This document shows positions 40,633-55,047 of a DNA stretch of 64,000 nucleotides, in pieces; positions within the stretch are counted from its first letter, which is position 1; the number at the start of each line of letters is the position of its first letter. The translations under genes were made by a program, and so were the position numbers. The notes below the pieces were generated by a model. The model saw nothing but the letters and a program-made list of their open reading frames with translations. It did not search any database and was not told the DNA's origin. This stretch comes from an uncultured Prochlorococcus sp. (lineage in GTDB: Bacteria; Cyanobacteriota; Cyanobacteriia; PCC-6307; Cyanobiaceae): positions 4,416 to 68,415 of the forward strand of contig CACHEM010000005.1 in NCBI GenBank assembly GCA_902578845.1, given 5' to 3'.

Positions 40633-40799
40633 TGTTTTTATTATTATTTTTTGTTTTATTAATTCAATTTTTTACTTATTGGATATTTGAACCTTTTGCA
40701 TCTTTTTTAGAGTATGTTCTCGAAATAAGATTGTTTCCTATTATTGCTCTGATAGGTTTAGTCTTTTTATTTTCAGCAAAGAATATTGAACATAATTAA
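40632..40799 (+). CDS. Small two-helix membrane protein, 55 aa
   Basis: The ATG overlaps the tsaC stop (TAATG), a translational-coupling arrangement. The product is almost wholly hydrophobic: helix 1 MFLLLFFVLLIQFFTYWIF, linker EPFASFLEYVLEIR, helix 2 LFPIIALIGLVFLFS, tail AKNIEHN. No family is recognised. Confidence 0.65.
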   Translation: MFLLLFFVLLIQFFTYWIFEPFASFLEYVLEIRLFPIIALIGLVFLFSAKNIEHN

Positions 40800-40810
40800 A
40801 TAAATCAAAA

Positions 40811-40882
40811 TGCCGGCTAACAGATTTGAACTGATGACCTTCGCTTTACAAAAGCGCTGCTCTACCGCTGAGCTAAGCCGGC
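40811..40882 (-). tRNA. tRNA-Thr (UGU)
   Basis: Acceptor GCCGGCT/AGCCGGC, D arm GCTC/GAGC, anticodon stem GCGCT/AGCG-type with loop TTTTGTAAA giving UGU, T arm around TTCAAAT. CCA is not encoded. It lies between the small membrane ORF and minE. Confidence 0.95.
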
Positions 40883-40947
40883 AATTTCTTAATCTTACAA
40901 TTAGAGAGGGTCAATAATCAGTATTTTTTTAGCTTTTTTTAAATTTA

Positions 40948-41274
40948 TTACTTTTTGATATCTTTATTAGCTTTATCAGTTTTTTTGAATTTTATTTCTC
41001 CTGAAATAGTTCTTTTGATTGGTAAATTGGCAACTAATGCAGTCATTCTATCCTCAGTCTCTAAACTTACGGCTACCTCATCAAAATCAATTTCAACATA
41101 TTTAGCAACAACATCAAGAATCTCTTTTCTCATTTTATCTAAGAGATCAGTTGTTAAAGAACTCATATCAACTCTGTCATGAGCGAGTACAAGCTGTAAT
41201 CTTTCTCTAGCTGTATTTGCGCTAGAAGTTTCTCTGCCAAGTAATTTATTTATAAGATCTCTGAGAGTCATCAT
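40948..41274 (-). CDS. minE: Cell division topological specificity factor MinE
   Basis: The 108-aa protein contains the MinE N-terminal membrane/MinD-binding segment ([11 protein letters not shown]) and [13 protein letters not shown]. It releases MinD ATPase from the membrane and so drives Min oscillation. The start could be the second Met at 41271. It is one base after minD and completes minC-D-E. Confidence 0.95.
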   Translation of the reverse strand: MMTLRDLINKLLGRETSSANTARERLQLVLAHDRVDMSSLTTDLLDKMRKEILDVVAKYVEIDFDEVAVSLETEDRMTALVANLPIKRTISGEIKFKKTDKANKDIKK

Positions 41275-41275
41275 T

Positions 41276-42091
41276 TTAAAAAACCTTTGTTTGCATTAAT
41301 CTCATGAATTTATCTTTAAGACTTTTGCCTTCTTTTTGGGGATCGATAATTGGTACATCTTTATTTGTAAGTCTTTGAGAAACATTCAAATAACACTTTT
41401 TTGCAGGAGATCTACCATCTGAAAGTGTCAGTGGCTCTCCTCTATTTGTACTTATTATTACCTGTTCATCTTCTAAAACAATACCTAGTAAAGGCAAAGA
41501 AAGGATGCCTTGAACATCTTCGATGGATAACATTTCTTGACTAGCCATCATATTAGGGCGAACTCTATTGATTACGAGTTGGATAGGCTCAATATCTGAA
41601 GTATTAAGAATCCCTATTACTCTATCCGCATCCCGCACTGCGGATAATTCTGGGTTAGTAACAACAATAGCTTCGTTGCAGGCTGCAAGAGCATTTTTAA
41701 AGCCATCTTCTACTCCAGCGGGACAATCTACTAAGACAAAATCAAAGTTCTCACTAAGTAGCTCACTAATTTTTTTCATATCTTCTGACTTCATCCAATC
41801 CAACATCCTTGGATCTCCAGCAGGTAGAAGCGCAAGATTAGGTTCCTTTTTGTGTCTAACCAATGCTTGGTCGAGACGACAATTCTTGTCTAGAACATCT
41901 TGAGCCGTATAAATAATGCGATTTTCTAATCCTAGAAGAAGATCTAAATTTCTTAAGCCAAAATCAGCATCTAATACAGCAGTCGTTGCTCCGCTATTAG
42001 CAAGTGCTATGCCTAGGTTTGCAGTTAAAGTTGTTTTACCAACCCCTCCTTTGCCTGAACAAATTAATATTGTGCGAGTATTCTTCCCCAC
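41276..42091 (-). CDS. minD: Septum site-determining protein MinD
   Basis: The 271-aa ParA-family ATPase has the deviant Walker [11 protein letters not shown] at 12-21, [17 protein letters not shown], switch [11 protein letters not shown], and a C-terminal amphipathic membrane-targeting helix ([10 protein letters not shown]). The start is GTG. It recruits MinC to membrane away from mid-cell. Confidence 0.97.
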   Translation of the reverse strand: MGKNTRTILICSGKGGVGKTTLTANLGIALANSGATTAVLDADFGLRNLDLLLGLENRIIYTAQDVLDKNCRLDQALVRHKKEPNLALLPAGDPRMLDWMKSEDMKKISELLSENFDFVLVDCPAGVEDGFKNALAACNEAIVVTNPELSAVRDADRVIGILNTSDIEPIQLVINRVRPNMMASQEMLSIEDVQGILSLPLLGIVLEDEQVIISTNRGEPLTLSDGRSPAKKCYLNVSQRLTNKDVPIIDPQKEGKSLKDKFMRLMQTKVF

Positions 42092-42202
42092 GTTTTTAAT
42101 AATTTTACAAATAATAAAGCCACTTGCTTAAAGTTAAATATTTTAAAGGTTAAGTAATTCTTAAATTTATCTAGTTTGAATTAATTTATTGCAAATTATT
42201 GA

Positions 42203-42865
42203 TTAATTTTTATTTTCGATTATGTGTGGTTTGATAATTATCGTTTGTTTATTTATTACAGCAATCTCTGGATAACAATCTTTGGGCTTATCCTTTGGTC
42301 CAATAGCAATAACATCTGCAATTCTTAACTGTAAAGGGTTTAGATAAAGTGATGAGATAGAAGCATTTTTATTTCCATTTTTCCCTGCAAATGCGATCCC
42401 TAGCAATTTGCCCCAAACGTAAATATTTTTGTTAGCAGAAACTATTGCTCCTGGATTAACGTCCCCAATAATGCATAGGTTTCCATTTGAAGATATTCTT
42501 TCACCAGATCGTACTGTTCCTTTGTGAAGAATATCGTCTTTCTTTTTTGAATTTAATAATAGTAACTTATTTTTAATCTCTTGCTCTTTTATAAAACCTG
42601 AATCTATTTTTAAAGACCTCCCACTTACTACCGTATCTCTATTATTTGAGTAAAGGCATAAGGAACAAATATTAAATTTTTCAAAATGATTTTTTAATTT
42701 TGATAATTTATGAGAATTTATTGACTCATTGATGACGAAAATTTTTGCTTCTAAAGGTTCCTTGATGGAAGAAAATCTTTTGAGAGTTTCATGGAAACTA
42801 TCTAAATCTAACAAAGAAAAAATTTCTAAATATTTACTTTTAGTGTTTTTTAAAACGATTTCCAT
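42203..42865 (-). CDS. minC: Septum site-determining protein MinC
   Basis: The 220-aa protein has a weakly conserved N-terminal FtsZ-inhibiting domain and the beta-helical C-terminal MinC domain: GTVRSGERISSNGNLCIIGD, read with VNPGAIVSANKNIYVWGKLLGIAFAG in pieces. It blocks Z-ring formation at poles with MinD. It is separated from minD by 111 bp, a little wide for this region, so minD may have its own promoter. Confidence 0.92.
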   Translation of the reverse strand: MEIVLKNTKSKYLEIFSLLDLDSFHETLKRFSSIKEPLEAKIFVINESINSHKLSKLKNHFEKFNICSLCLYSNNRDTVVSGRSLKIDSGFIKEQEIKNKLLLLNSKKKDDILHKGTVRSGERISSNGNLCIIGDVNPGAIVSANKNIYVWGKLLGIAFAGKNGNKNASISSLYLNPLQLRIADVIAIGPKDKPKDCYPEIAVINKQTIIIKPHIIENKN

Positions 42866-42875
42866 TGGATTAAAT

Positions 42876-44132
42876 CTAGGAATTGTTTTTTAATAATGAA
42901 ATTTCATTTTTAATTTCATTTTTGATCATATCTGGATAAATAATAAAAGAGCTTTCCTCAGATCTCATTAAAGTTTTTATTAATGCAGAATTATTTTCTA
43001 ATGCACTTTGATAAGTGCCGTCCCATATTTTTAGGGCATTATTAGACTCAAAACCTTTAAAAGACCTTTCCTTAATCCCGCAAAATATTTCTGAGTCATA
43101 ACCATTTTTTTCACATAATTTTGAGGCAAATGCAAGGATTTTTAATCTATTCACTTTACTTAAAAAACTAATGTCTGATGCCTTTAATAAATCTCTATCG
43201 ATAAACATTTTGCATAGTGTAGAAAGTGGTTCAAAAGATTCATCTTTCCATCTAATCAAATGATAAAAAAAAGTTATATCATCATTTCTTATGAAATCAT
43301 CAAAATCAACCTTTGAAGGTGAAAAAATCCATTTATATAAAGAATTATCTAACCAAATATTTTTATCATAATTATGTTTTATTGTGTGAAGTATTTTTTC
43401 CAGAATCCATGTTGATATTTCGTTTATCCTGTGATTGTAGATTGTTCTATACATTAAGTTCCTAAGTACAAGGAAATGCTCAATAGCGATCACGCCTTTT
43501 GGTTTAATTCCGATATTCCCATCAGGTGAAAATGTAAGAGCTGAAATTATTCTCTCTAAATCTACTAAGCCATAATTAGTACCTGTGTTGTAACTATCGC
43601 GTAGAAGATAATCGAGACGATCGCAATCTATTTCACTACTTATCAATGTTTTTAGAGGTCTTGAAAATAGTTGTTTTGATTGAAATAATTCACTAATTTT
43701 TCTGGGTAATTCGATGTCATACTTTTTGAGGATTGAATTTATTGGAGAATAATTTCTAACTAAGTTCTCAGACCATTTTTCGTGATCATGCTTGAATATT
43801 GTTTCACTGGTATGACTTAAAGGTCCATGACCTACATCATGTAGTAGAGCTGCTCCGTAAAGAACAAATTTATTTTCACAAAATGAAGATTTACTTTCAA
43901 TTAATCTTTTATAAATTTTTCTGGCAATACAAAAAACACCAATTGAGTGAGTAAATCTACTCGATTCTGCACCATGAAAAAGTAATGATGCCGCTCCAAG
44001 TTGTTTTATCCTTCTTAGTCTTTGAAAAGCAACTGTATCAATTAATTCCATAATCATTAATTCTTCTGGCTTTCCTGCATCAAATATTATTTCTTTATGA
44101 ATTGGATCATGAAAAATTCTTTTTATACTCAT
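42876..44132 (-). CDS. HD-domain phosphohydrolase (dNTPase-like)
   Basis: The 418-aa HD protein has H...HD...D metal sites: FTHSIGVF, LLHDVGHGPLSHTSE and EIDCDRLDYLLRDSYNTG. This resembles YwfO/SAMHD1-type triphosphohydrolases that act on dNTPs, but the substrate is not certain. It lies 10 bp upstream of minC, so a min-operon link is possible. Confidence 0.87.
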   Translation of the reverse strand: MSIKRIFHDPIHKEIIFDAGKPEELMIMELIDTVAFQRLRRIKQLGAASLLFHGAESSRFTHSIGVFCIARKIYKRLIESKSSFCENKFVLYGAALLHDVGHGPLSHTSETIFKHDHEKWSENLVRNYSPINSILKKYDIELPRKISELFQSKQLFSRPLKTLISSEIDCDRLDYLLRDSYNTGTNYGLVDLERIISALTFSPDGNIGIKPKGVIAIEHFLVLRNLMYRTIYNHRINEISTWILEKILHTIKHNYDKNIWLDNSLYKWIFSPSKVDFDDFIRNDDITFFYHLIRWKDESFEPLSTLCKMFIDRDLLKASDISFLSKVNRLKILAFASKLCEKNGYDSEIFCGIKERSFKGFESNNALKIWDGTYQSALENNSALIKTLMRSEESSFIIYPDMIKNEIKNEISLLKNNS

Positions 44133-44160
44133 AATCTTAAAGATTTTTTATTTTCAATCT

Positions 44161-45477
44161 TTAACCATTTAAAGATTTAATTTCTTCATTGTTTAATTCA
44201 TTTGTTTGAACTGAAACTTCTGCTTTTTCTAAAAGCGACCCCAGAAATAATTCTGCATTCCTCACCCATTTATCGTCAGTACTTCCATAATCACTGGCAT
44301 CCGGTAGATCAAGTAATTTGTCTGGAGTCATACCTTGACCTTGAATATAATTACCATTGGGGGTTAAGTAACTAGCAACTGTTATAGCAATACCACTATC
44401 TTCTCCAAGACTTTTTAGGGATTGAATTAAACCTTTCCCATAAGTTTGTTCACCCATAAGAATTGATCTCTCATTGTCTTGTAAAGAACCAGCAAGTATT
44501 TCACTCGCACTTGCAGTGCCTTTATTTACTAAGGTCACCATAGGTCCATCAAAAGATGTCTCTCTTTGAGAAATTATTGCATCTTTGATTCCATTTCTAT
44601 CTTTTGTCTCTACTACAGGTTTCTCACTCAATAATGAGTCTGCAACAGCTATTCCTGAGCTTACTAATCCCCCTGAATTATTTCTAAGATCCAAGATCAA
44701 GCCCTCAACCTCTTTCTCTTTTAACTCTTGAAGTGCCTCTTCAACTTTTTTGGGTACGCTTTCGCTGAATTGAGTAATCCTTAAATAACCTATTGTGTGA
44801 AAATCGTCTCTTAATCTTTTTGTTCTAACTGGTCTAAGATCTACTGATCTTCTTTCTAGATCGACTTCCCTAATTACTCCTGATTCCGAAGATACTTCAA
44901 CTAAAACTTTTGTACCTGATTCACCTCTTAACTTAGAGGCAGTACTTGCAAGCCCTAATTTTTTTGATGAGATTCCGTCTACTGTCTCTATCAAGTCCCC
45001 GCTTACTATTCCAGCTTCTTCAGCTGGCGAACCCCCAAGTGTAGAAATAACTTTAACTTTATTGTCATCATCTTCACCTAATTGAAGCCCAACACCATTA
45101 ATTTCACTCCCAAAATTACTTGATTTCAATAGTTCATAATCTTTTGGGCGTAAAACTCTCGTGTAGGGATCGTCTAGGGGTCTTAACATGTCTTCAATTG
45201 CAGAATAAGCCTCTTCACTTGTTTCAATTTGTTTCTGTAATGTTTTTTGTCTAATTCTTTTCCATTGGATTTCATCGAACTTTTCTGGATCATAAAAACC
45301 TTCGTTCACCAAGGTCCAAGCGTCAAGCACTAATTGCCTGCTATCACTGAGAGCATCCGCTCTTTCCACCAATAATAGATGGATAGAAAAAACGATGATC
45401 ATTGATGCAGTGATCACAGTTTTGAATGTTAAAAGTTTGTTAAAAGATGAATTCATTGGGTTAAGTGTTAACACCAA
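44161..45477 (-). CDS. ctpA: Carboxyl-terminal processing protease
   Basis: The 438-aa S41-family serine protease has a signal anchor at residues about 16-33, a PDZ domain (INGVGLQLGEDDDNKVKVIS, read in pieces, with EEAGIVSGDLIETVDG) and catalytic Ser/Lys in TVASAS-like NKGTASASEILAGSL and MGEQTYGKGLIQS. In cyanobacteria CtpA trims the D1 C-terminus, although paralogues (B, Z) exist, so the letter is uncertain. It diverges from petB across 51 bp. Confidence 0.9.
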   Translation of the reverse strand: MVLTLNPMNSSFNKLLTFKTVITASMIIVFSIHLLLVERADALSDSRQLVLDAWTLVNEGFYDPEKFDEIQWKRIRQKTLQKQIETSEEAYSAIEDMLRPLDDPYTRVLRPKDYELLKSSNFGSEINGVGLQLGEDDDNKVKVISTLGGSPAEEAGIVSGDLIETVDGISSKKLGLASTASKLRGESGTKVLVEVSSESGVIREVDLERRSVDLRPVRTKRLRDDFHTIGYLRITQFSESVPKKVEEALQELKEKEVEGLILDLRNNSGGLVSSGIAVADSLLSEKPVVETKDRNGIKDAIISQRETSFDGPMVTLVNKGTASASEILAGSLQDNERSILMGEQTYGKGLIQSLKSLGEDSGIAITVASYLTPNGNYIQGQGMTPDKLLDLPDASDYGSTDDKWVRNAELFLGSLLEKAEVSVQTNELNNEEIKSLNG

Positions 45478-45528
45478 GTATAAGAATTTTAAGTAAGCTC
45501 TTTAATATCAAAGCTAATTTTTTTTTGG

Positions 45529-46185
45529 ATGGCGAATTCTTCATCTGTTTATGACTGGTTTCAAGAAAGACTTGAAATTCAAGACATAACTGACGACGTA
45601 ACTTCCAAGTACGTACCCCCTCACGTAAATATATTTTATTGTTTAGGTGGCATAACCTTAGTATGCTTCCTAATTCAATTTGCAACAGGTTTTGCAATGA
45701 CTTTTTACTATAAGCCGACTGTTACACAAGCTTATAGTTCAGTAAGTTATTTGATGACCGATGTAAGTTTTGGATGGTTAATAAGATCTGTCCATAGATG
45801 GAGTGCATCAATGATGGTGTTGATGTTAATCCTTCATGTTTTCAGAGTTTATCTTACCGGGGGATTTAAAAGGCCTAGAGAATTAACTTGGGTAACAGGT
45901 GTTGTAATGGCTGTCATAACAGTAGCTTTTGGTGTAACAGGCTATTCTTTGCCCTGGGACCAAGTTGGTTATTGGGCAGTTAAAATCGTTTCAGGCGTAC
46001 CCGCTGCTATCCCAGTTATCGGTGATTTTATGGTCGAACTGCTTAGAGGTGGAGAAAGTGTTGGACAATCAACCCTCACTAGATTCTATAGCCTTCATAC
46101 TTTCGTTTTGCCCTGGTCATTAGCAGTTTTCATGTTGATGCACTTTCTAATGATTCGTAAACAGGGTATTTCAGGTCCCTTATAA
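45529..46185 (+). CDS. petB: Cytochrome b6
   Basis: The 218-aa heme-binding core of the cytochrome b6f complex. Four helices carry the heme His pairs: [22 protein letters not shown], read in pieces, and [12 protein letters not shown] near 190-200. It also shows the PEWY-partner region and the b6 start [12 protein letters not shown]. It is the first gene of petB-petD, 33 bp before petD. Confidence 0.98.
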   Translation: MANSSSVYDWFQERLEIQDITDDVTSKYVPPHVNIFYCLGGITLVCFLIQFATGFAMTFYYKPTVTQAYSSVSYLMTDVSFGWLIRSVHRWSASMMVLMLILHVFRVYLTGGFKRPRELTWVTGVVMAVITVAFGVTGYSLPWDQVGYWAVKIVSGVPAAIPVIGDFMVELLRGGESVGQSTLTRFYSLHTFVLPWSLAVFMLMHFLMIRKQGISGPL

Positions 46186-46218
46186 ACTTTTATAATCAAA
46201 TTATTACAAGATCCACTC

Positions 46219-46701
46219 ATGTCTACGTTAAAAAAACCAGACTTATCTGATCCAAAATTAAGAGCAAAATTAGCCAAAGGTATGGGCCATAACTACTATG
46301 GTGAACCTGCATGGCCAAATGATTTACTATATATATTTCCAGTAGTTATTTTAGGTACCATTGCTTGCGTAGTAGGATTAGCAGTTCTTGATCCTGCAAT
46401 GCTAGGAGATAAAGCTAATCCGTTCGCCACCCCATTAGAAATTCTTCCCGAATGGTACCTTTACCCAGTTTTTCAAATACTTAGAGTAGTTCCTAACAAA
46501 CTTTTGGGTATCGCACTTCAAACATTAATTCCACTTGGATTAATGATTTTACCTTTCATTGAAAACGTTAATAGATTTTCTAATCCATTTAGAAGACCAA
46601 TAGCAATGTTCGTTTTCTTGTTCGGAACTTTTTTAACTATATATCTTGGTATTGGAGCCTGTTTACCTATCGATAAGTCTCTAACTTTAGGATTATTTTA
46701 G
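46219..46701 (+). CDS. petD: Cytochrome b6f complex subunit IV
   Basis: The 160-aa protein completes the quinol site with petB. The PEWY loop ([14 protein letters not shown]) is clear, with three helices. It begins [20 protein letters not shown], the cyanobacterial form. Its stop is two bases from the convergent invertase fragment. Confidence 0.98.
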   Translation: MSTLKKPDLSDPKLRAKLAKGMGHNYYGEPAWPNDLLYIFPVVILGTIACVVGLAVLDPAMLGDKANPFATPLEILPEWYLYPVFQILRVVPNKLLGIALQTLIPLGLMILPFIENVNRFSNPFRRPIAMFVFLFGTFLTIYLGIGACLPIDKSLTLGLF

Positions 46702-46703
46702 AT

Positions 46704-47582
46704 CTAAATTTTAAACATATCTAAGTCGTTATATTTATTTCTTAAAAAATGATTCATTAACAAAAATCCAACTATTGTCCATGTTTGATATGTTCTTGAT
46801 TGTTGTCCAACCCAAGTACCTGTAGGACCATCAAAATATTCTGCCCATTCTTGCTTAGGCAATTGATTAAGTTGACACCAATAACATTCCTCTACTAAAG
46901 ATTTCATTTCTTCCATAAGGATCACATCATCAGAACCATAATTTTTTTGATGCAACAAAACGGCTGCACCAAAAAACCAAAGTAAACTTGGCCAATGACC
47001 TCCGTTATGGTAACTCCAAGGCCAATTCTTTGGATCCGATCCAGTTTTATTTTGCCATTCTTCGACATCCATATGAGGATGACAAATTCTCATTGGCATT
47101 TGAGCCATCAAATGCTGTCTGTTGTGTAAAACTAATCTAAATAAAGCTCTTTGTTCCTCAGGAGGCAGCACTCCGAAAATGCATGCTAAAGAATTTCCTA
47201 AACTGTAAAATCGAAAGTCAGGCCTTCCTGTCCTGATATTTCCTATTAAGTAACCACCTCTATTTTCTAACCAATCTTGTAGCCATGATGGAACCACTTG
47301 AGGTTGCACGTTAAATTCATTGAAGTGTTGATCATCTCCGTACTGCTCAGTTGGTCTTCTTCTTAAAATTTGCATTGTTTGGCTGGTAACCCAATAATGT
47401 TTTAAAAGAAAACTTCCTAAATCTTTAACCCATTGATTTGTAAGAATAAGTCTTTGGTCTAAAAGTCTACTAACATGATCTGCTCTGCTTAATTCCATTA
47501 GGTTTATACAACTTTTTAAGCACCCATGAAGTAAAACTTCAACTTCTAGAGGTGCCCCCCCATACATCCATAGGCCTATCAA
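46704..47582 (-). pseudogene. GH100 alkaline/neutral invertase, C-terminal fragment (frameshifted)
   Basis: The frame (292 aa from a TTG) encodes the C-terminal part of a neutral/alkaline invertase: APLEVEVLLHGCLKS, YLIGNIRTGRPDFRFYSLGN, WPWSYHNGGHWPSLLW and TWVGQQSRTYQTWTIVGFLL. The catalytic Asp/Glu and barrel contexts continue from the upstream fragment, whose frame breaks in a run of seven G. The first 12 residues here (MIGLWMYGG) are not native; the native join is near 47560. It would hydrolyse sucrose if intact. Confidence 0.75.
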
Positions 47583-48300
47583 TCATAAATGCGCAATCTG
47601 GAACAAAAAGTACTGGAGTACCCTCAAATGTTGGATGTAGGACTAGATCTAGTAGGAGTTGAATGCCTCTTTGAACGCTTTGACTTTTTCCGAAGGCATA
47701 ATCGCCGCTTTTATTGACATAATACCAACATAAAATGGGCCACCATAAACTTGCATCAGCTGAAGTAATCCTCCCAATTGATCTCTGACCATAGTCTCCA
47801 ATAAGCGTTCCATTTTCTTCAACGAAACTAGTTGGAAATACCCCACGTGTTTGGTAATTTGTGCTTTGTAACTCAAGAGACACACTTAGGAACTTTTTGA
47901 CAATTTCGTAACGTTTTTGGGTAATGAGGTAAATCATTACAGGGACATTGTCCCTTAAAAAAATTTCTCCATAATTTAATTTTTTATTTTTTGTTGGATG
48001 TTCTAGTGCAGCAACGCTCCCCACTAATTCGCCTGATATTTCAACCAAAGTCTTTTCGAAGTGTTTTTTTGCATTTGTAACAATTTGCTCTTCATCGGAA
48101 CTTGGTCTTACTCTTAAATTTTTTTGACTAAATCTTTCTGCCATTTCATTTATATCCCTTTTATTTAAGCCTAGTTGTTTAAGGAGACTTTGAACAAATA
48201 AAAAATTAATAAAAAATTTTTGTATAAAAGGTTGCACAATTACAGTCGGATGGTTTAGTATTTTCTTCTGGGCAGAAATTTGCTTTTTTGCATTATTCAC
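47539..48300 (-). pseudogene. GH100 alkaline/neutral invertase, N-terminal fragment (frameshifted)
   Basis: The 253-aa frame (GTG start) has FLRDNVPVMIYLI, RITSADASLWWPILCWYY and VPDCAFMIDRPMDVWG, characteristic of GH100. It then reads out of frame (GTSRS, stop) at a run of seven C on the plus strand (47555-47561). Removing one base gives MDVWGAPLEVEVLL and joins the downstream fragment into one enzyme of about 480 aa, the usual length. Whether this is a true mutation, a sequencing error or transcript slippage is unresolved. Confidence 0.75.
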
Positions 48301-48749
48301 GCAATAACCTTAAATCTTATTTTTGGTCATTAAATGAATTTTTTGGAAATTTGATTTCGATCATTTTTTTCAGCCAGAAGAAGGGGTTTCCCCTTCTAAG
48401 AGAGTTATTCACTTGTTGTTTAACTCTGCACCTAGAAAATTTAAAAACTTAGGAACTGATGCTTTTATTGCGTCAAAAATAACTAAATTTTTATTTGGTT
48501 ATTTAAAGATGTATATGCAATAAAGGTGTGAGGTCCCGTCAAGAATATAAAAAATGTCATCAATTACTAACTTTTGGTTTTGATGTAAACGGATCTGAGA
48601 TCTTGGAAAGTCACTTTAGAAAATATTTTAATGTGCACTCAATGTAATCCTTAAAATTTTAAGGAGGCTGAAGCTAAATACAAAAACTGAATTTTTATTT
48701 GGATAAAGCAATTCAATTTGAGTAGATTTATCTACAAAAGGATTTGAAC
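48301..48749. other. Gene-free leader before 16S rRNA
   Basis: This 449-bp stretch has no credible ORF. It contains a hairpin AGAAGGGG-TTT-CCCCTTCT at 48379-48397 with no clear T tract on either side, a perfect 16-bp palindrome CCTTAAAATTTTAAGG at 48649-48664, and GTAGAT-TT-ATCTAC at 48722-48735. It must hold the rRNA promoter and the leader of the precursor RNA; the exact promoter is not determined. Confidence 0.5.
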
Positions 48750-50234
<1,485 letters not shown>

Positions 50235-50357
50235 CAGGGAGACAACAAAATGTTTAATATTATTATTTTGTCACCTTAGGTCGATCGGTATCTCACGTTC
50301 TTAATTTATTAAGAATTTCATTTCCTAAGTTTTTCTAGGTCACACCCATTATTTCCT

Positions 50358-50431
<74 letters not shown>

Positions 50432-50443
50432 TATCTCTATGTT

Positions 50444-50516
50444 GGGGGTATAGCTCAGTTGGTAGAGCGCCTGCTTTGCAAGCAGGATGTCAGCGGTTCG
50501 AGTCCGCTTACCTCCA
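50444..50516 (+). tRNA. tRNA-Ala (UGC)
   Basis: Acceptor GGGGGTA/TACCTCC (one G.U pair), anticodon stem CTGCT/AGCAG with loop TTTGCAA giving UGC, and T arm AGCGG/CCGCT. It is the second spacer tRNA, 12 bp after tRNA-Ile. Confidence 0.98.
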
Positions 50517-50647
50517 CTGATTACCACCTCTGCCATAATTTGTAAAAAGGGAATATTTTGAGTTGTGATCAAAATCTGAACGAATCTAGCTTCCTAATGA
50601 AATTATTAAGATGCTGGACTCATTGAATTAATTTCATTGTTTTCAGA

Positions 50648-50668
50648 GAACCTTGACAACTGCATAGA
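50648..50668 (+). repeat. Left arm of the 23S rRNA processing stem
   Basis: GAACCTTGACAACTGCATAGA is the reverse complement, with one mismatch, of 53684-53704 downstream of 23S. The two arms would pair in the precursor to form an RNase III-type stem around 23S rRNA. Confidence 0.75.
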
Positions 50669-50773
50669 TTTTTTTAAAGACAATAAGCATCTTTAATGAT
50701 GCAGATTTATTATTTGTGCTAATGCATTAATAACAATTCTATTAAGCTGATGCTTCAATCTTTTGAAGTTATT

Positions 50774-53650
<2,877 letters not shown>

Positions 53651-53683
53651 TAAACTTAATTTATTGTTTTTATTTATATAATT

Positions 53684-53704
53684 TCTATGCAGTTCTCAAG
53701 GTTC
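53684..53704 (+). repeat. Right arm of the 23S rRNA processing stem
   Basis: TCTATGCAGTTCTCAAGGTTC complements 50648-50668 with a single mismatch, placing 23S in a long-range stem. The 5S gene begins a few bases later. Confidence 0.75.
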
Positions 53705-53710
53705 ACACTA

Positions 53711-53828
53711 TCCTGGTGTTCATGGCGATGTGGAACCACTCCGATCCATCTCGAACTCGGTTGTGAAACGCATCAGCGGCGAAAATATTTAGGGGGTAGC
53801 CCCTTGAGAAAATAGCTCAATGCCAGGT
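53711..53828 (+). rRNA. rrf: 5S ribosomal RNA
   Basis: About 118 nt beginning TCCTGGTG and ending TGCCAGGT, which form the terminal helix. The conserved CACTCCGATCCATCTCGAAC-type loop is present. It completes the order 16S-Ile-Ala-23S-5S. Confidence 0.95.
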
Positions 53829-53840
53829 AAAAATATTTAA

Positions 53841-53878
53841 AAGGGTTTACTCTAATTGAGTAAGCCCTTTTTTATTTT
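53841..53878 (+). terminator. Rho-independent terminator of the rrn operon
   Basis: AAGGGTTTACTC and GAGTAAGCCCTT make a 12-bp stem (one wobble) with a short loop, followed by a T-rich tract. It ends just inside the 3' end of convergent mutM (stop 53872), so it may serve both strands. Confidence 0.85.
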
Positions 53879-54753
53879 TGGCATTTAGGACACCAATGTG
53901 TACTTCTTCCAGCAATTTTTTGTCTTTCAATTAAATTTCCACATTTGTGGCATTCTTTACCAGTCCTCCTGTAGACATTTGTCTGTAAACCAAAATTCCC
54001 ATTCTCTCCCTCTAAGTCTCTAAAATCACTAAATGTCGTTCCCCCAGAACCTATACTTTTTTTTAGTACAGTTACAATCGATTTTTTGAGCTTGATTAAC
54101 TCATTATTCTTTATTGTTTGAGCTCCCCTAAAAGGTGAGATGCCAGCAGAGTATAAACTTTCATCAGCATAAATATTACCTATGCCTGCCACTATTGTTT
54201 GATCTAATAAAATAGCTTTTATTGATTTTGTCCTTTTTGAAATTACTTTCCTAAGGTATTTTGTATCAAAGTCTTTAGAAAATGGTTCTGGTCCTAATGA
54301 GGCTAATCCTTTGATTATTTTATTGGGAGATAATCCTTGCTTTATCCACCACATTTGGCCAAAACTTCTTACGTCAATGTATCTAAGCTCTTTATTGTTT
54401 TTATCGAAAAATCTTATTCTTGTATGTTTACATGGCTGAGTAGGTTTATTAATAAACTTGAAAAATCCAGTCATTCTTAAATGAACTACAAGAAAACCAT
54501 TATGTTTTAATGTTATTTTTTCGTTAATTTGAATATTTTCATTTTCAATTTTTTTTAGTTCAGCTATTAAATATTTACCTCTTCTGTTCCATTTGTATAA
54601 CAGTGAGTTATGAAGTCCCTTAATAAATATCTCTTTGTTAGCAGGAAATGCGACAGTTGAATCTCTACAAACTTCTACTTTTTTAACAATAAAGTTGTTA
54701 AGTTTTTGTTCTAATCCTCTTCTAACAGTTTCTACTTCAGGTAACTCTGGCAA
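53872..54753 (-). CDS. mutM: Formamidopyrimidine-DNA glycosylase
   Basis: The 293-aa base-excision enzyme removes 8-oxoguanine and FaPy. The catalytic N-terminus [14 protein letters not shown] follows Met removal, the helix-two-turn-helix region [20 protein letters not shown], read in part, is near 185, and the zinc finger at the end has [16 protein letters not shown]...HWCPKCQ (four Cys). It starts 5 bp after psaE on the same strand. Confidence 0.96.
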   Translation of the reverse strand: MPELPEVETVRRGLEQKLNNFIVKKVEVCRDSTVAFPANKEIFIKGLHNSLLYKWNRRGKYLIAELKKIENENIQINEKITLKHNGFLVVHLRMTGFFKFINKPTQPCKHTRIRFFDKNNKELRYIDVRSFGQMWWIKQGLSPNKIIKGLASLGPEPFSKDFDTKYLRKVISKRTKSIKAILLDQTIVAGIGNIYADESLYSAGISPFRGAQTIKNNELIKLKKSIVTVLKKSIGSGGTTFSDFRDLEGENGNFGLQTNVYRRTGKECHKCGNLIERQKIAGRSTHWCPKCQK

Positions 54754-54757
54754 TTAT

Positions 54758-54967
54758 TTAAGCTTTCTCTAATTCACTTTCAGCAAAATTATTTGTATTT
54801 GCTCCACCATCAGTTCCGCTGATACCAGCGTAATTTACTTTATCAAATCTAACTACACAGTTGTATTTAATCCCTGATGTGTCAACTGAAGCAACTTTAC
54901 CAATTTCGTTGTACCAATATGATTCAGGTCTTTTTACTCTTACGAGATCTCCTCTTGAAATGGCCAT
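54758..54967 (-). CDS. psaE: Photosystem I reaction centre subunit IV
   Basis: PsaE is the stromal SH3-like subunit that helps ferredoxin and cyclic electron flow. The 69-aa sequence starts [20 protein letters not shown] and has [17 protein letters not shown] chose the second of two consecutive Met codons (54967), which gives the usual MAISRG start. Confidence 0.97.
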   Translation of the reverse strand: MAISRGDLVRVKRPESYWYNEIGKVASVDTSGIKYNCVVRFDKVNYAGISGTDGGANTNNFAESELEKA

Positions 54968-55047
54968 CATTATAAATTTAACTTTTTAAAGAATAACTCA
55001 TCATTAATAGTCTTAGACAAATTATTCACACATATTAATTAAAAGTT

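Noticed and set aside
48379..48397. Transcription terminator before 16S
   Set aside because: The stem is strong but there is no T tract after it on the plus strand, and on the minus strand the following bases are A-rich.
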